Positions 51,155 through 60,707 of a DNA stretch of 63,329 nt are shown one piece after another. This DNA comes from JAHBVY01 sp964415255 (GTDB lineage: Bacteria > Myxococcota_A > Polyangia > Polyangiales > Polyangiaceae): positions 1 to 63,329 of the forward strand of contig CAYQAC010000011.1 in assembly GCA_964415255.1 (NCBI GenBank), in the 5' to 3' direction. Under the pieces are notes generated by a model, which searched no databases, was not told where the DNA came from, and saw only the letters and a list, made by a program, of their open reading frames with translations. Within the stretch, counting starts at the first letter, position 1. Every line of letters starts with the position of its first letter. The translations under genes were made by a program, and so were the position numbers.

Positions 51155-52726
51155 TCATGGCTCCTGCGGCTCCGCGCGGCGCGACGCCAGGGTGAACACG
51201 AAGGTGCTCCCCTGCGGCTGGTTCGGCTCCACCCAGGCCTTGCCACCGTGAGCCTCCGCGATGTGCTTCACGAGCGCCAGCCCGATCCCGCTGCCGCGGA
51301 TCTTGGCGTCTTGCGCGTTCCTGCCCCGCTCGAAGCGCTCGAAGATGCGCTTACGATCTTCCGGCAAGATGCCGGGGCCGCGATCAGAGACCCGCACCTC
51401 CACGTAGGCCGTCGCGCGACGCACCTCCACCCGCACGCTCTCCCCCTGCTTGGCGTACTTCAGCGCATTGTCAACCAAGTTGACCACCGCCACCTCCAGC
51501 GCGCCCTCGTCACGCAGCAGCGTCGGCAGCCCCTCAGGCACCGCCAGCTCGAGCTCCACGCCCTCACGCTCGGCGCGCGCGAGGCAAGTCTCCACCGCGT
51601 GCACCACCACCTCTCCCACCGGGCCGGGCTCCATCCGATACGCCAGCTTGCCGCGCTCCACCCGCGCGAAGTCGAGCACGTTCTCGATCAGCTGAGTCAG
51701 GCGGTCGCTCTCATCGACGATGATCTGGAGGTACTGGCGCCGCTTCTCCTCGCTCTCCACCCTCCCTGAGTGGAGCAGCTCACCGAACATGCGCACCAAG
51801 GAGAGCGGCGTCTTAAGCTCGTGAGAGACGTTCGCCACGAACTCGCTCTTAAGGCGGCTGAGCCGCCGCTCGCGCGCCGCGGCGATCAGCACCACCACGA
51901 TGCCAGCGATCACCACCAGCCCGCTCAAGCCCACCATGACCATCTCGAGGCGGCGGCGGCGCTCCACGTTCTTCGCCAGCTCCTCAGCTGAGGTGAGCGT
52001 GACGTTGACGCGCCACTTGTACAGCGTGGTGGCGAAGGGGCGGCCCACCGTGAACTCACCGTCCGAGAGCGGCGGGCCAAACACGATGCGCCCCTCAGCG
52101 TCCACCACGTTCACCCGGCTCTGCTCATCACGCTCCGAATAAATACGTGGTAAAATCTGATGAACGATGCGCGGCACGTCGTGCCAGGCCACCACCAGGT
52201 AGCGCCGCCCGCTGTGGACGCGCTGCCAGTAGCTGACTAGGTAGCTCGTCTCGCCGTACGTCTGGTGCAGGTGACGGAGCTCGCTCGTGGGCTCCGCCTG
52301 GAGCTCCATGTCGCCAAGCATGCGCTGCAAGAGCAAGCGCCTGAATTCCTCGTCGTCTGGCCCTGGCGCGCGCGACGCGAAGGCCACCACCTCCGGCCGC
52401 GAGGGCACCCAGTGGAGGAGCAGCACCGCACGCACGGTGGGCGTCTGGCGCCGCGGCCCGCGCAGCCAGTTCTCAGTGAGCGAGCTCGGGTCGGAGACGT
52501 CAACGTCACTCACCACCACGTCGTCTTGTTCGACGATCAGCTTATCGAGGCGGTCGGCCTTCTCGTTGGCGAGCGAGAGCGTCGCCTCCACGACCGACTG
52601 CTCGCGCAGCTTCTCGAGCTGGAAGCTGGTGCGGAAGGTGACGGTGGCAAGCACACCGACCGCCAGCACGACCAGCGGCAACAGCAAGAAGGTCAGGAGG
52701 CGCGCGCGGCGCGTCCCAGCCGCCAC
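51155..52726 (-). CDS. Membrane-bound sensor histidine kinase
   Basis: The 523-residue product has two membrane helices (about 8-28 and 262-284) around a periplasmic sensor domain of about 230 residues. The cytoplasmic part has the phospho-acceptor box SHELKTPLSL, an N box in VVNLVDNALKYA and the ATP-lid glycine motifs DRGPGI and GSGIGLALVK. It is a full HisKA/HATPase kinase. The start is GTG 52726, directly after the stop of the GAF protein, so the two are one operon. No response regulator is adjacent. Confidence 0.93.
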   Translation of the reverse strand: MAAGTRRARLLTFLLLPLVVLAVGVLATVTFRTSFQLEKLREQSVVEATLSLANEKADRLDKLIVEQDDVVVSDVDVSDPSSLTENWLRGPRRQTPTVRAVLLLHWVPSRPEVVAFASRAPGPDDEEFRRLLLQRMLGDMELQAEPTSELRHLHQTYGETSYLVSYWQRVHSGRRYLVVAWHDVPRIVHQILPRIYSERDEQSRVNVVDAEGRIVFGPPLSDGEFTVGRPFATTLYKWRVNVTLTSAEELAKNVERRRRLEMVMVGLSGLVVIAGIVVVLIAAARERRLSRLKSEFVANVSHELKTPLSLVRMFGELLHSGRVESEEKRRQYLQIIVDESDRLTQLIENVLDFARVERGKLAYRMEPGPVGEVVVHAVETCLARAEREGVELELAVPEGLPTLLRDEGALEVAVVNLVDNALKYAKQGESVRVEVRRATAYVEVRVSDRGPGILPEDRKRIFERFERGRNAQDAKIRGSGIGLALVKHIAEAHGGKAWVEPNQPQGSTFVFTLASRRAEPQEP

Positions 52727-54541
52727 TCAACGACGCTCGGGCAAGACCACGTCAGGGTCGAGGACTACCGGGCGCCCTGCCACGAACTCAGCGAGCTGCT
52801 CACAGATGTAGTCGAGCGCGTTCACCTCGGTGTCGAAGTACTCGCCGCCACCCTCTGGGTTGCACAGCTCCACCACGCCCAGGTAGCGCCCGCCCTGACG
52901 CACGGGGCCCACCAGCGCACTCTTGGGTGTCGTCTGCAGCGCTCGCCAGCGTGGCGCGTCGAGCGCTGACGCCTCCGCGAAGCGACGCGCGCGGGGGGCG
53001 CGGAGGATGTCCTTCAAGAGCGCGTCGCTGTCGGGGGTGCGGTGCAGCAGCGAGTCGCGCGGCGCCTTGCCCTCCGCCCGCACCACCACGAACTCACGTC
53101 TGTTGATGTCATAGATCTGCAGCAGCACCCCCTCCGAGGGGATCGACCGCTTGAGCACGTCCAGCGTGAACTCACACCCGCTCACCAAATCAGGCATGAA
53201 GTGCAGCTCGTGCATCGTCTCGAACAGCTCGGAGATCAGCTCCTCCCCGTCAGCCCGGCGCTGGCTAACGACGCGCTGCTTCTGAGAGGGGGTGTCCGGG
53301 TGGGTCGTCTCGCCCAAGCTGCGCTTAGTTGGACGTTTGACTGACGATTTCTTAGATCCTCCCGGCTTCGCCGACTCTGCCTTTGCGTGAGCAGCAGCGG
53401 GGCTGGGCTTCACGTCAGCTGGAACCGCGATTGGCGCCGGCTCGGGGACATCTTCCGCCACGATGATGGTCATGGCCGGGGTGGGCGCGGGCACCGAAGC
53501 CGGGGCTGGGGTGACCACGATGGACGCCGGGGGCGCTTCAGGCTCCGGCGCTTCAGGCGCAGGTGCTTCGGGCGGCTCGGCGGCGGGCGGCTCGGCGACG
53601 GGCGGCTCAGCGGCTTCCGCGTCCTCCTCGTCGACGGTCACGGGGATGGTGGTCGCGTCCTCCTCGTCGACGGTCACGGGGATGGTGGTCGCGTCCTCCT
53701 CTGAGGGCGCGCCTGCGGCGGCGGCGGGCTCCTCGACGGCGGTGGGCGGCTCGACGGCGGGCGGCTCGACGGCGGGCGGCTCTGCGACGGGTGGCTCAGC
53801 GCGCTCCTCAAGCGTCTCAGCCGGCGCGCCCGAAGCGGGGTACTGAAGCACCGGCGCCCCCCGCCAATCTTTCCACGCCAAGGTGACGAGCGGTGGGGCC
53901 GTGGGGCGCACCTCGTACACGTAATCAAACACCGCCAGCTGCACGAACTGCCCTGGCGGCGCGCCCCCGAGCGCGCGCTTCGTCGCGCCGAAGCGCTCGA
54001 GGATCAGCTCGCGCACAGCGGGGAGCGGCGTGCCTGGACGCACGGCGTAGGCGTACTCGCGGTAGGTGATGGGCGTCTGCGCGGTGGGCTCCTCCTCACG
54101 CGCGCGGATCAGGTGGTGGTCAAGCCCAGGCGAAGCGGGCGCCTCGCTCACCGCGACTTCAGGTGCCTTGCTCGCGGATTCGTCAGGTGCGCTGACAGTG
54201 GGTGCGGGGGCTTCAGGTGCCTTGCTCGCGGCACTGTCAGGTGCGCTGACTTCAGGTGCCTTGCTCGCGGCACTGTCAGGTACGCTGACAGCAGCGCCTT
54301 CAGGCGCCTTGAGCGCGGCGTCGTCGGGTGCCTTCTTGACAGTGTAGCGCGCCTTGGTGCTCGGGTTCAGTGCGCGGTAGCCACCGTCCATCAGCTCGAT
54401 GGTGAGCTTGGAGAGCGGGCCGGTGTCGCCGAGCGCCTTCCTCACCTCCTGCAGCGCCAGCTGCCACTGCTTGCCCTCCAGGCAGTACCGAGAGCCACCT
54501 ACTCCAACGCCGCTGGGCGAGACTTCAACGAACCAACGCAT
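52727..54541 (-). CDS. GAF-domain protein with long repetitive linker
   Basis: The 604-residue product has an N-terminal beta domain of about 65 residues, a second beta domain near 160-235, long Ala/Pro/Glu linkers and a C-terminal GAF domain (about 430-590) with FMPDLVSGCEFTLDVLKRSI and KSALVGPVRQGGRYLGVVEL. The linker includes two perfect copies of EEDATTIPVTVD (36 bases each, 53619-53690) and near-repeats of SAPDSAASKAPE. The GAF domain may bind a small ligand and feed the adjacent histidine kinase. Confidence 0.75.
   Translation of the reverse strand: MRWFVEVSPSGVGVGGSRYCLEGKQWQLALQEVRKALGDTGPLSKLTIELMDGGYRALNPSTKARYTVKKAPDDAALKAPEGAAVSVPDSAASKAPEVSAPDSAASKAPEAPAPTVSAPDESASKAPEVAVSEAPASPGLDHHLIRAREEEPTAQTPITYREYAYAVRPGTPLPAVRELILERFGATKRALGGAPPGQFVQLAVFDYVYEVRPTAPPLVTLAWKDWRGAPVLQYPASGAPAETLEERAEPPVAEPPAVEPPAVEPPTAVEEPAAAAGAPSEEDATTIPVTVDEEDATTIPVTVDEEDAEAAEPPVAEPPAAEPPEAPAPEAPEPEAPPASIVVTPAPASVPAPTPAMTIIVAEDVPEPAPIAVPADVKPSPAAAHAKAESAKPGGSKKSSVKRPTKRSLGETTHPDTPSQKQRVVSQRRADGEELISELFETMHELHFMPDLVSGCEFTLDVLKRSIPSEGVLLQIYDINRREFVVVRAEGKAPRDSLLHRTPDSDALLKDILRAPRARRFAEASALDAPRWRALQTTPKSALVGPVRQGGRYLGVVELCNPEGGGEYFDTEVNALDYICEQLAEFVAGRPVVLDPDVVLPERR
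53619..53690. repeat. 36-bp perfect tandem duplication in the GAF gene
   Basis: Units 53619-53654 and 53655-53690 are identical and keep the frame. Such exact copies are recent or slippage-prone. Confidence 0.8.
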
Positions 54542-54891
54542 GAGCTACCGTGAGCCGACTGGACAGAGGAGGTCGAGACCTCGGGGATGGACGCCTGCGG
54601 CTGAGGGCACCTTGCCGAACGGGCTGAGGCGGCACTTGGGGTCAGGGGGCGCAGAGCGCGCGATCTCGACGTCAGCCAACGAGGCGGTAGTAGAGCGCCT
54701 ACTGCCACGTCAATCAAGCCCGGAGGGGCCTCCTCCCCAAACCCGCGCGGCGAGGGTTGAAGATGAGCGCACGCAGGCCCTGCGCTGCCCCGCCACACGC
54801 CTCCCTCTTCAGGGGCGCACCTGATCGGCGCGGTGGAGCGCTCGCGAGCCGTGAGGCGCTCACGCCCTTCCATGATACACCCCGGCGCCCG
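54542..54891. other. Divergent intergenic region, no gene seen
   Basis: It lies between the GAF gene and a large membrane protein gene. An in-frame extension of the latter to 54757 is open but Arg/Ala-rich. No repeat or hairpin stands out. Confidence 0.4.
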
Positions 54892-57134
54892 ATGCTCTGG
54901 TTACCCCGCTCCCTAAAGAGGCCTCGCCCGAAGGGCGCCGCAGCGAGCGCGCTCGAGTGGTGGCTCTACGCGGTGTACGCGGGTGTGCTCGTGCTGTGGT
55001 GCGCGAGCCTCTTCTACGGCTCGATGCGGCTGCAGCTCGCCTACTCGGAGGCGCACGCGCGCGGCGACGTGGCGCCCTTCACCGCGCCCAGGCCACACCC
55101 TGAGGTGGACCTGCCCGGCCCCCCCATCGCCTTGCCTCCCGCGGCGGCGGTGCACTGGTCCGCGCCGCTCGACGACGTCTTCATCCACTTCGACTTCGCG
55201 CGCGCCACCGCCCGCGGCTTCCCTTTCCAATGGTCGGAGGGCAACGGCTACAGCAGCGGCGGCACCAGCCTGCTCTACCCCTTCGCGCTGGCGCTTGGGT
55301 ACTGGGGCGGCTTCCGTGGGCTGTCCTTGATGGCGTGGGCGAGCATCGTGGCCTGCGTCTCGTGCCTCGCCTTCTTGATCGCCGCGCGGCGCCTGTTCTC
55401 AGGCTTGCCCAAGGCGGCGGCTTGGCTCGCGCCGCCTGCCCTGCTGTGCGTCGGGGCGCTCAGCTGGTCTTTGTTCAGCGGCATGGAGGTCGCGTTCTTT
55501 TTGGCGCTGTGGGGCGCGTGCCTGGTCGCGTGGGACGATCTGATGCGCGCGCCTGAGCTGTGGCCTGAGGCGAGCTCCACCCGTCAAGCCGCGCTGCTCG
55601 GGTTGTCAGGTATGCTGATGGTCGCCACGCGCCCCGAGGCCTCCGCCTTGATCGCCGTGTTTGGGATCAGCGCGGCCTACGTGGTGCTCACCCGGCGCGG
55701 CCGCGGCGCCGCCCTCAGGGTGCTGGTGCTCGCTGGCTTGCCCGCCTTCTTGGTGCTCGTGACCCACGCCGTCGCGAACAAGTGGTTCACTGGCTACAGC
55801 ACCGCCGCCGGCGCGCTGGTGAAGCTTGAGCTGCACCACCCTCACCTGAGCTCGCAGCAGGCCTGGGACGCTTGGCAGTTCCACGTAAAATACCAGGTGA
55901 TGCGGGTCACTGACTACCACCTGTCGGAGCCCGGCGGCTGGGGTTGGATTTTGTGGGCGCTCGGCGCGGTCGCGTGCGTGCCCCGTCAGACCCGGCGCTA
56001 CGCCTTGATGCTCTGGGCCAGCGCCGCCCTGTGGGTCTTGGTGGTGGCGATGAATGGTCAGGTACGCTGGCAAAATGAGCGCTACAGCATGCCCGCGCTG
56101 ACCTGGCTCTTGATGCTCGCGGCGTTAGGCGCTGGCGCGCTGCTCTCGCTGGCGCCAGCGCTGGGCGCCCGCGGCGCGCGGCTCCGGCTAGCGGGCGCCA
56201 CCGTGGNNNNNNNNNNGCGCTGGCGGTGGCGGCCTTCATGCTCCACCAGCTGCCGCGCTACCGTGAGCAGGTGTGGTTCTTCGGCCGCGCGTCGCGTAAC
56301 ATCCGAGACCAACACATCGCCGCTGGCCAGCTGCTCTCCGAGCTTCGCCCGGCGCGCGTCTTGGTAGGCGACGCAGGCGCCATCACCTATGCGTCGGACG
56401 TACCTGGGCTCGACATCATCGGGCTGGGTGGCTACCAAGACTATCCGTTCGCGCGCGCGAGTCAGTGGGGGGTGCCCGCCATCTTGGAGCTCCTCCAGCG
56501 CATCCCCATGGCGGAGCGCCCTGAGGTGATGGCGATTTACCCGGGGTGGTGGGGGACGCTGCCGCTCTGGTTTGGCGAGCCGTTCGCGCACGCGGTGGTG
56601 CGCGGCAACGTGATCTGCGGGGGCGCAGATAAGGTGCTCTACCGCCCACGCTGGCGCGGGATGACCGCCAGCGAACACCCGCTCAGCCTGCGCGCCGGGG
56701 AGCAGCCGGTAGACAGCCTGGATCACGCGGACTTGGTGAACGAGGTCGCGCACGGCTACCAACTTGAGGGGGCGCTCGGCTTCATGGAGATGAAGCTGCT
56801 CCCCTACCCAGGCAGGGAAACTTACGACCTGTGGGACGCCGGCCGCATCATCCCTCAGGGCGCGGTGGAGCGCGCGACGCTCAGCGCCCGGGCCGGCGTC
56901 GCGGGGAGGCTCATCGTGCGCGTCGCTCCAGCGAGCAAGGGGCGCGCTGAGGCGTCCTTGAACGGCACCGCGCTCGGGTCCTTCGTGCTCCTGCCGAGCG
57001 ACGCCTGGCAGGAGCTGAGCGTCGACGTTCCCCTCACGGTGCTCCAAGACACGAACCAGCTCGAGCTCCACCAAGTGGAGGGTGAGCGCATCATCTACCA
57101 CCTGTGGCTGGTGCAAGAGTCAGCGGGCCCCTGA
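54892..57134 (+). CDS. Polytopic GT-C-like membrane protein, split by a gap
   Basis: From ATG 54892, the gene is interrupted by Ns at 56207-56216 and continues in another frame to 57134. The N-terminal part has an acidic pair in a first external loop (PLDDVFIHFDFARATARG) followed by GYSSGGTSLLYPFALALG, as in GT-C glycosyltransferases that use lipid-linked sugars. About ten membrane helices follow. After the gap come an extracytoplasmic domain (ASDVPGLDIIGLGGYQDYPF and GWWGTLPLWFGEPFAHAV) and a beta-sandwich tail. It probably transfers a sugar on the outer face of the inner membrane. Confidence 0.75.
56207..56216. other. Scaffold gap inside the GT-C-like gene
   Basis: Ten Ns; both sides are clearly one gene, but in frames that require a true length of 2 modulo 3. 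Confidence 0.9.
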
Positions 57135-57155
57135 GCCCCTAGAGCGGGAGCGCTG

Positions 57156-59336
57156 GTGGCCTACGTCACGCGGTTCGGCAGCTTCGGCGCGCCGCCCGAT
57201 GGGGTGGCGCTGACGGCGCTTGTGCTGGGCCTGGCGCTGCTCGCGCTGGGCTGGCGTTTCCGTGCGGCACCTATCGTCGCCTCGGGCGCGCTGGGGCTGA
57301 CGGCGCCGCGAGCGCTCTCAAGGCGAGAGCGGCTCGTCCTCTTCGCCTTGTGCGGCGCCGCGGCGCTGCTCTCGGCGGGCTACGTGGCGTTCTATTTGCG
57401 CGGTGGGCCGCGCATCATCGACGCCACCAGCTACTGGCTCGAGTCGCTCACCCTCGCCTCGGGGAGCTCGAGCTTCGAGCTCACGGAGCCGAGCGCCAGC
57501 TTCCGTGGCCGCTTCCTGTTGTCCGATGGCGCGCGCGCCGCGCCCATCTTCCCGCCGGGGTACCCCGCGGTGCTCGCGCTCGGGCAGCTCGCCGGCGAGC
57601 CGATGGCGGTGGGGCCGCTGCTCGGTGGGCTCTTGGTGCTCACCACGTTCCACGCGGCGCGCTGGCTGTTCCCGAGCGCGCCGCGGGTGTGGTGGCTCGC
57701 CGCCGTGCTCTCGCTCTGCTCCGCCTGCCTGCGCTATCACAGCGCCGACACCATGTCGCACGCGCTGTGCGCGGTGCTCATCAGCGCGAGCTTGGCGTGG
57801 TGCTTGGCAGCGCGACACCACGCGGGAGACAGCGCGCGCGCCGTACCCAGGCTGCTGGGCGCGGGGCTCGCCTTGGGGCTCTTGTTCGCGACCAGGCCGG
57901 TCAGCTGCCTCACGCTCACGCCGGCCCTGGTGGTCGCGCTGTGGCCTCGTCCGGCTCGCGTCGGCTGGCTACTCCTCGGCGCGCTCCCGGGCGTGCTCGG
58001 CGCGCTGTGGCACCAAGCGAGCGCCACGGGGGAGCTGTTCGGCTCCACTCAGCTCGCCTATTACGCGCTCGCTGACGGCCCACCGGGTTGCTTCGGCTAT
58101 GGCTTCGGCGCGCGTGGCTGTGTGTATGAGCACGGCGACTTCGTGCAGCGACATTTGCCCCATGGATATGGCCTGTGGGAGGCCAGCGGCACCACCCTGC
58201 GCCGGCTCATGGCCCACCTGAAGGACGCCGGTAACCTCCCGCTGTTCGCGCTGATGCTGCCCGTGGCGTTCGGCGTGGGTTGGCGGCGCGGCGCGGTGCG
58301 ACTGCTCGGGCTGAGCCTCGTCATCCAGGCGCTGGCGTACGCACCGTTTTACTTCGACGGAAACTACCCCGGCGGCGGCGCGCGCCTGTTCGTCGACGTC
58401 GTGCCGCTCGAGCACGTGCTGCTCGCCTACGGGCTCACCGCGCTCCGGCTCGCTTGGCTCGCGCCGGGCGTGAGCTTGCTCGGCTTCGCGCTCCACGCGA
58501 GCTACGACCACCAGGCGCTCGCGACGCGTGAAGGGGGGCGCCCCATGTTCGAGCCCAGCCTCACGCGAGCGCTCCCAGCGCGCAGCGTGGTGTTCGTGGA
58601 CACCGATCATGGCTTCAACCTGGGGCACGATCCGCGCGCGCTGGCCCGCGCCCGCGGCGGGAGCTGGAGCGCGCCCGTGGTCGCTCGGGAGCGCGGCGAC
58701 GCACGTGACGCCCTGCTGCTGCTAGGCTTAGGCAGCCCACCTGCCTACCGCTATGAGTTCAATCCGCACGGAAATGATCCGCCACGCCTGAGCCCCTGGC
58801 GTCCTAGCTTGATCGGGGGGTTGGACGAGAGTCACCCCAACGAACTAAAAGCTCACGCTGGACCAGACGGCGCGGCGCTCGTGGCCATCCTGCTTGAGGC
58901 TGAGGCGGACTACCCGCCCGTTCATGTGAAGGGCGGCTTCAGCCACGTGGAGTGGCCTCCCGGCGCCTGCGTCAGCGGGCGGCGCGGGCTGCGGCTGCGC
59001 GCGCCGCCGGGCGGCGCCGTGACGGTGCGCTTGGAGCTCACGGCGCCAGAGCCGGGGCGCTACGTGGCGCGCGCGCAGTTCGCCACGATGGAGCCCATGG
59101 GCACCACCCAGGGGCAGCTCACGTCGCTGCTCGCCGCAGACCAGGGCGCCCTCCAGGCGCACCCCGCGCCGCGCGCGCTCAGCGTGCCGAGCGGGGGCTG
59201 CACTGAGATCGAGCTCGGTGAGGTCAGCTTGGGCGCCGCGCGCGCGGGGCTGCTCGCCAGCGGGTGGCTAGAACTATCCGTAACTACAGACTTTTTTGTC
59301 GTTGACCGGGTGACCCTGACGCCCATCAAAGGTTGA
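57156..59336 (+). CDS. GT-C-like membrane glycosyltransferase with C-terminal beta domain
   Basis: The 726-residue product has about eleven membrane helices in the first 450 residues. An external loop holds the Asp of RIIDATSYWLESLTLASGSS and FPPGYPAVLALG, a typical GT39/GT-C arrangement. The C-terminal 250 residues are soluble and beta-rich (VTVRLELTAPEPGRYVARAQ), a likely carbohydrate-binding sandwich. GTG 57156 follows GGGAG and lies 21 bases after the previous gene, so both are co-transcribed and may act on the same glycan. Confidence 0.75.
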   Translation: MAYVTRFGSFGAPPDGVALTALVLGLALLALGWRFRAAPIVASGALGLTAPRALSRRERLVLFALCGAAALLSAGYVAFYLRGGPRIIDATSYWLESLTLASGSSSFELTEPSASFRGRFLLSDGARAAPIFPPGYPAVLALGQLAGEPMAVGPLLGGLLVLTTFHAARWLFPSAPRVWWLAAVLSLCSACLRYHSADTMSHALCAVLISASLAWCLAARHHAGDSARAVPRLLGAGLALGLLFATRPVSCLTLTPALVVALWPRPARVGWLLLGALPGVLGALWHQASATGELFGSTQLAYYALADGPPGCFGYGFGARGCVYEHGDFVQRHLPHGYGLWEASGTTLRRLMAHLKDAGNLPLFALMLPVAFGVGWRRGAVRLLGLSLVIQALAYAPFYFDGNYPGGGARLFVDVVPLEHVLLAYGLTALRLAWLAPGVSLLGFALHASYDHQALATREGGRPMFEPSLTRALPARSVVFVDTDHGFNLGHDPRALARARGGSWSAPVVARERGDARDALLLLGLGSPPAYRYEFNPHGNDPPRLSPWRPSLIGGLDESHPNELKAHAGPDGAALVAILLEAEADYPPVHVKGGFSHVEWPPGACVSGRRGLRLRAPPGGAVTVRLELTAPEPGRYVARAQFATMEPMGTTQGQLTSLLAADQGALQAHPAPRALSVPSGGCTEIELGEVSLGAARAGLLASGWLELSVTTDFFVVDRVTLTPIKG

Positions 59337-59410
59337 GCCGAGCAGGGCTCACGGGTGCGGCCTGGGTGCACCACGGGGCACGGGCCCTATCAGCGTCTCA
59401 AAGTCAGATA

Positions 59411-59434
59411 CCCAACCCCCAAAACCCCCAAAAT
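59411..59434 (-). repeat. Dispersed G-rich repeat, copy j
   Basis: On the minus strand it reads TTTTGGGGGTTTTGGGGGTT then GGG, with two G5 runs, the most quadruplex-like copy. Confidence 0.6.
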
Positions 59435-59593
59435 CACGGCTGACTAGGGCGACAACCGGGGCGCTCCAAGGGCACGATCCTGTCGCCGCTGCTAACTGGC
59501 GCACCCAGGCTGAGCGCCGCTTGGCGTCCACGCCCGCGCGGATTCGGTGAGGGCACAGCGTGGACCCCGGGAGCGCCTACGGTCGCGAAATCG

Positions 59594-59622
59594 TTGACAA
59601 TTCCTCCGTTGCCACGGACGAT
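59594..59622 (+). promoter_or_regulatory. Putative promoter of the HU/IHF gene
   Basis: A perfect TTGACA at 59594-59599 is followed after 17 bases by GACGAT at 59617-59622, a weak -10. The start codon is 37 bases further on. The spacing fits a vegetative promoter. Confidence 0.45.
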
Positions 59623-59658
59623 CGTGGTGGCTTGAGCACCCAATTGAGGAGAGGGGAA

Positions 59659-60021
59659 ATGACCAAGAGCGAGCTCATCGAGGCGATCGCAGCGCGCTCC
59701 GACCTGACCAAGGCGCGGGCCGAGTTGGTCGTCAACTGCGTGTTCGACGCGATGATGGCGGCGCTCCAGCGGGGTGAAGGGATTGAGATCCGTGGCTTTG
59801 GCAGCTTCACCATCCGTCCGTACAAGCCCTACGACGGCCGCAACCCACGCACGGGGCAAGCCGTCACGGTGCCAGCCAAGCGCCTGCCGTTCTTCAAGGT
59901 GGGCAAGGAGCTGAAGGAGCTCGTGAACGAGAGCCGCGCCAGGGCCGCTGAACTCGAGCGGCTCGCTGGTGAGGCGGGCGAGCACCCCGTGCTCGACGAC
60001 AGCAGTGACGACGACGAGTAG
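59659..60021 (+). CDS. HU/IHF-family DNA-binding protein
   Basis: The 120-residue product begins MTKSELIEAIAARSDLTKAR and has the IHF arm GIEIRGFGSFTIRPYKPYDG with NPRTGQAVTVPAK. It bends DNA in the nucleoid. The match is closer to the IHF beta type. It is longer than the family by a 25-residue acidic tail (DDSSDDDE), unlike standard IHF. ATG 59659 is preceded by GAGGGGA. Confidence 0.92.
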   Translation: MTKSELIEAIAARSDLTKARAELVVNCVFDAMMAALQRGEGIEIRGFGSFTIRPYKPYDGRNPRTGQAVTVPAKRLPFFKVGKELKELVNESRARAAELERLAGEAGEHPVLDDSSDDDE

Positions 60022-60064
60022 CGCGCCCGGCTTCCCTTCGTGCTGCTCTAGTTGCCAGACTTGA

Positions 60065-60093
60065 GGACGATAGACGGTAAACCGTTGTCGTCC
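60065..60093. repeat. Dispersed hairpin, copy 2
   Basis: GGACGA and TCGTCC enclose ACGGT-AA-ACCGT. The plan (GGACG outer stem, ACGG/CCGT inner stem, A-rich loop) is shared with 10720-10749. It lies between the IHF and toxin stops and may be a terminator. Confidence 0.5.
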
Positions 60094-60109
60094 GAGTACT
60101 GCTGACGAC

Positions 60110-60403
60110 TCAGCGACGCCCGCCGCCGTAACTCGGCCGACACCTATCATGCCTGACCACCAGCACATGAATGCCGGTTGGGACTTGCTTGTCGATGACG
60201 GTGTACGGAAAACCAGTGGTAGGAAAACCACGTCTGCCATGCGTCCGGGGAGCACCGGCTCCAGGATTGGCGAGGACGAGCTTGGCAACACGCTCGAACT
60301 CGGTAAGGAACCGAGCCGCAAGGGCAGGCGATCCCTCTCTCGTGTAGAAGGCGGCGGCTTCCTCGAGATCCAACTGTGCCCCTGGGTGGAGGGTGATGGT
60401 CAT
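60110..60403 (-). CDS. ParE/RelE-superfamily toxin
   Basis: The 97-residue product reads HPGAQLDLEEAAAFYTREGS, then FLTEFERVAKLVLANPGAG and FPYTVIDKQVPTGIHVLVVR. HDRCRPSYGGGRR at the end is the usual R-x-P-x-Y-W ending of ParE proteins, with Gly in place of Trp. These toxins act on gyrase or mRNA. Its start overlaps the antitoxin stop (ATGA). Confidence 0.85.
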   Translation of the reverse strand: MTITLHPGAQLDLEEAAAFYTREGSPALAARFLTEFERVAKLVLANPGAGAPRTHGRRGFPTTGFPYTVIDKQVPTGIHVLVVRHDRCRPSYGGGRR

Positions 60404-60627
60404 CCCGAGAAACGGGCCCGGAGCTGGGCCATGGCCTCATCGAGCGAAACACCAACGACAGCGCCGGAATCGAGCTCCGCTTCACGCCGCGCGGCCAGCC
60501 GTTCCCATTCCTCCTCCGCCTCCTCATCGGCGCGAAGGCTAGCTACGAGCCACTCCAGCAGCCGCGAACGATCCTCCGTCGAGAGGCTCATCACCTGCGC
60601 TTGTAGGAGGTCCAGATTGGTGGCCAT
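60400..60627 (-). CDS. ParE-associated antitoxin, TIGR02574-like
   Basis: The 75-residue product from ATG 60627 reads LSTEDRSRLLEWLVASLRAD, then EEWERLAARREAELDSGAVV and SLDEAMAQLRARF. This is the pattern of the TIGR02574 addiction-module antitoxins that pair with ParE-type toxins. It is mainly helical and acidic. The gene precedes and overlaps the toxin gene, the normal order. Confidence 0.82.
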   Translation of the reverse strand: MATNLDLLQAQVMSLSTEDRSRLLEWLVASLRADEEAEEEWERLAARREAELDSGAVVGVSLDEAMAQLRARFSG

Positions 60628-60707
60628 GGTCGCCCCACAGCTTGCCACAAATGGCAGCTCCATGCCGCGCTTGTCACGCGCGGGCGCTTTCGTGTCATAT
60701 CGCGCGC

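Larger units (their letters stand above)
59337..59658. other. Intergenic region upstream of the HU/IHF gene
   Basis: It contains the minus-strand G-rich repeat at 59411-59434 and a promoter-like pair at 59594-59622. No coding sequence is visible. Confidence 0.5.
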
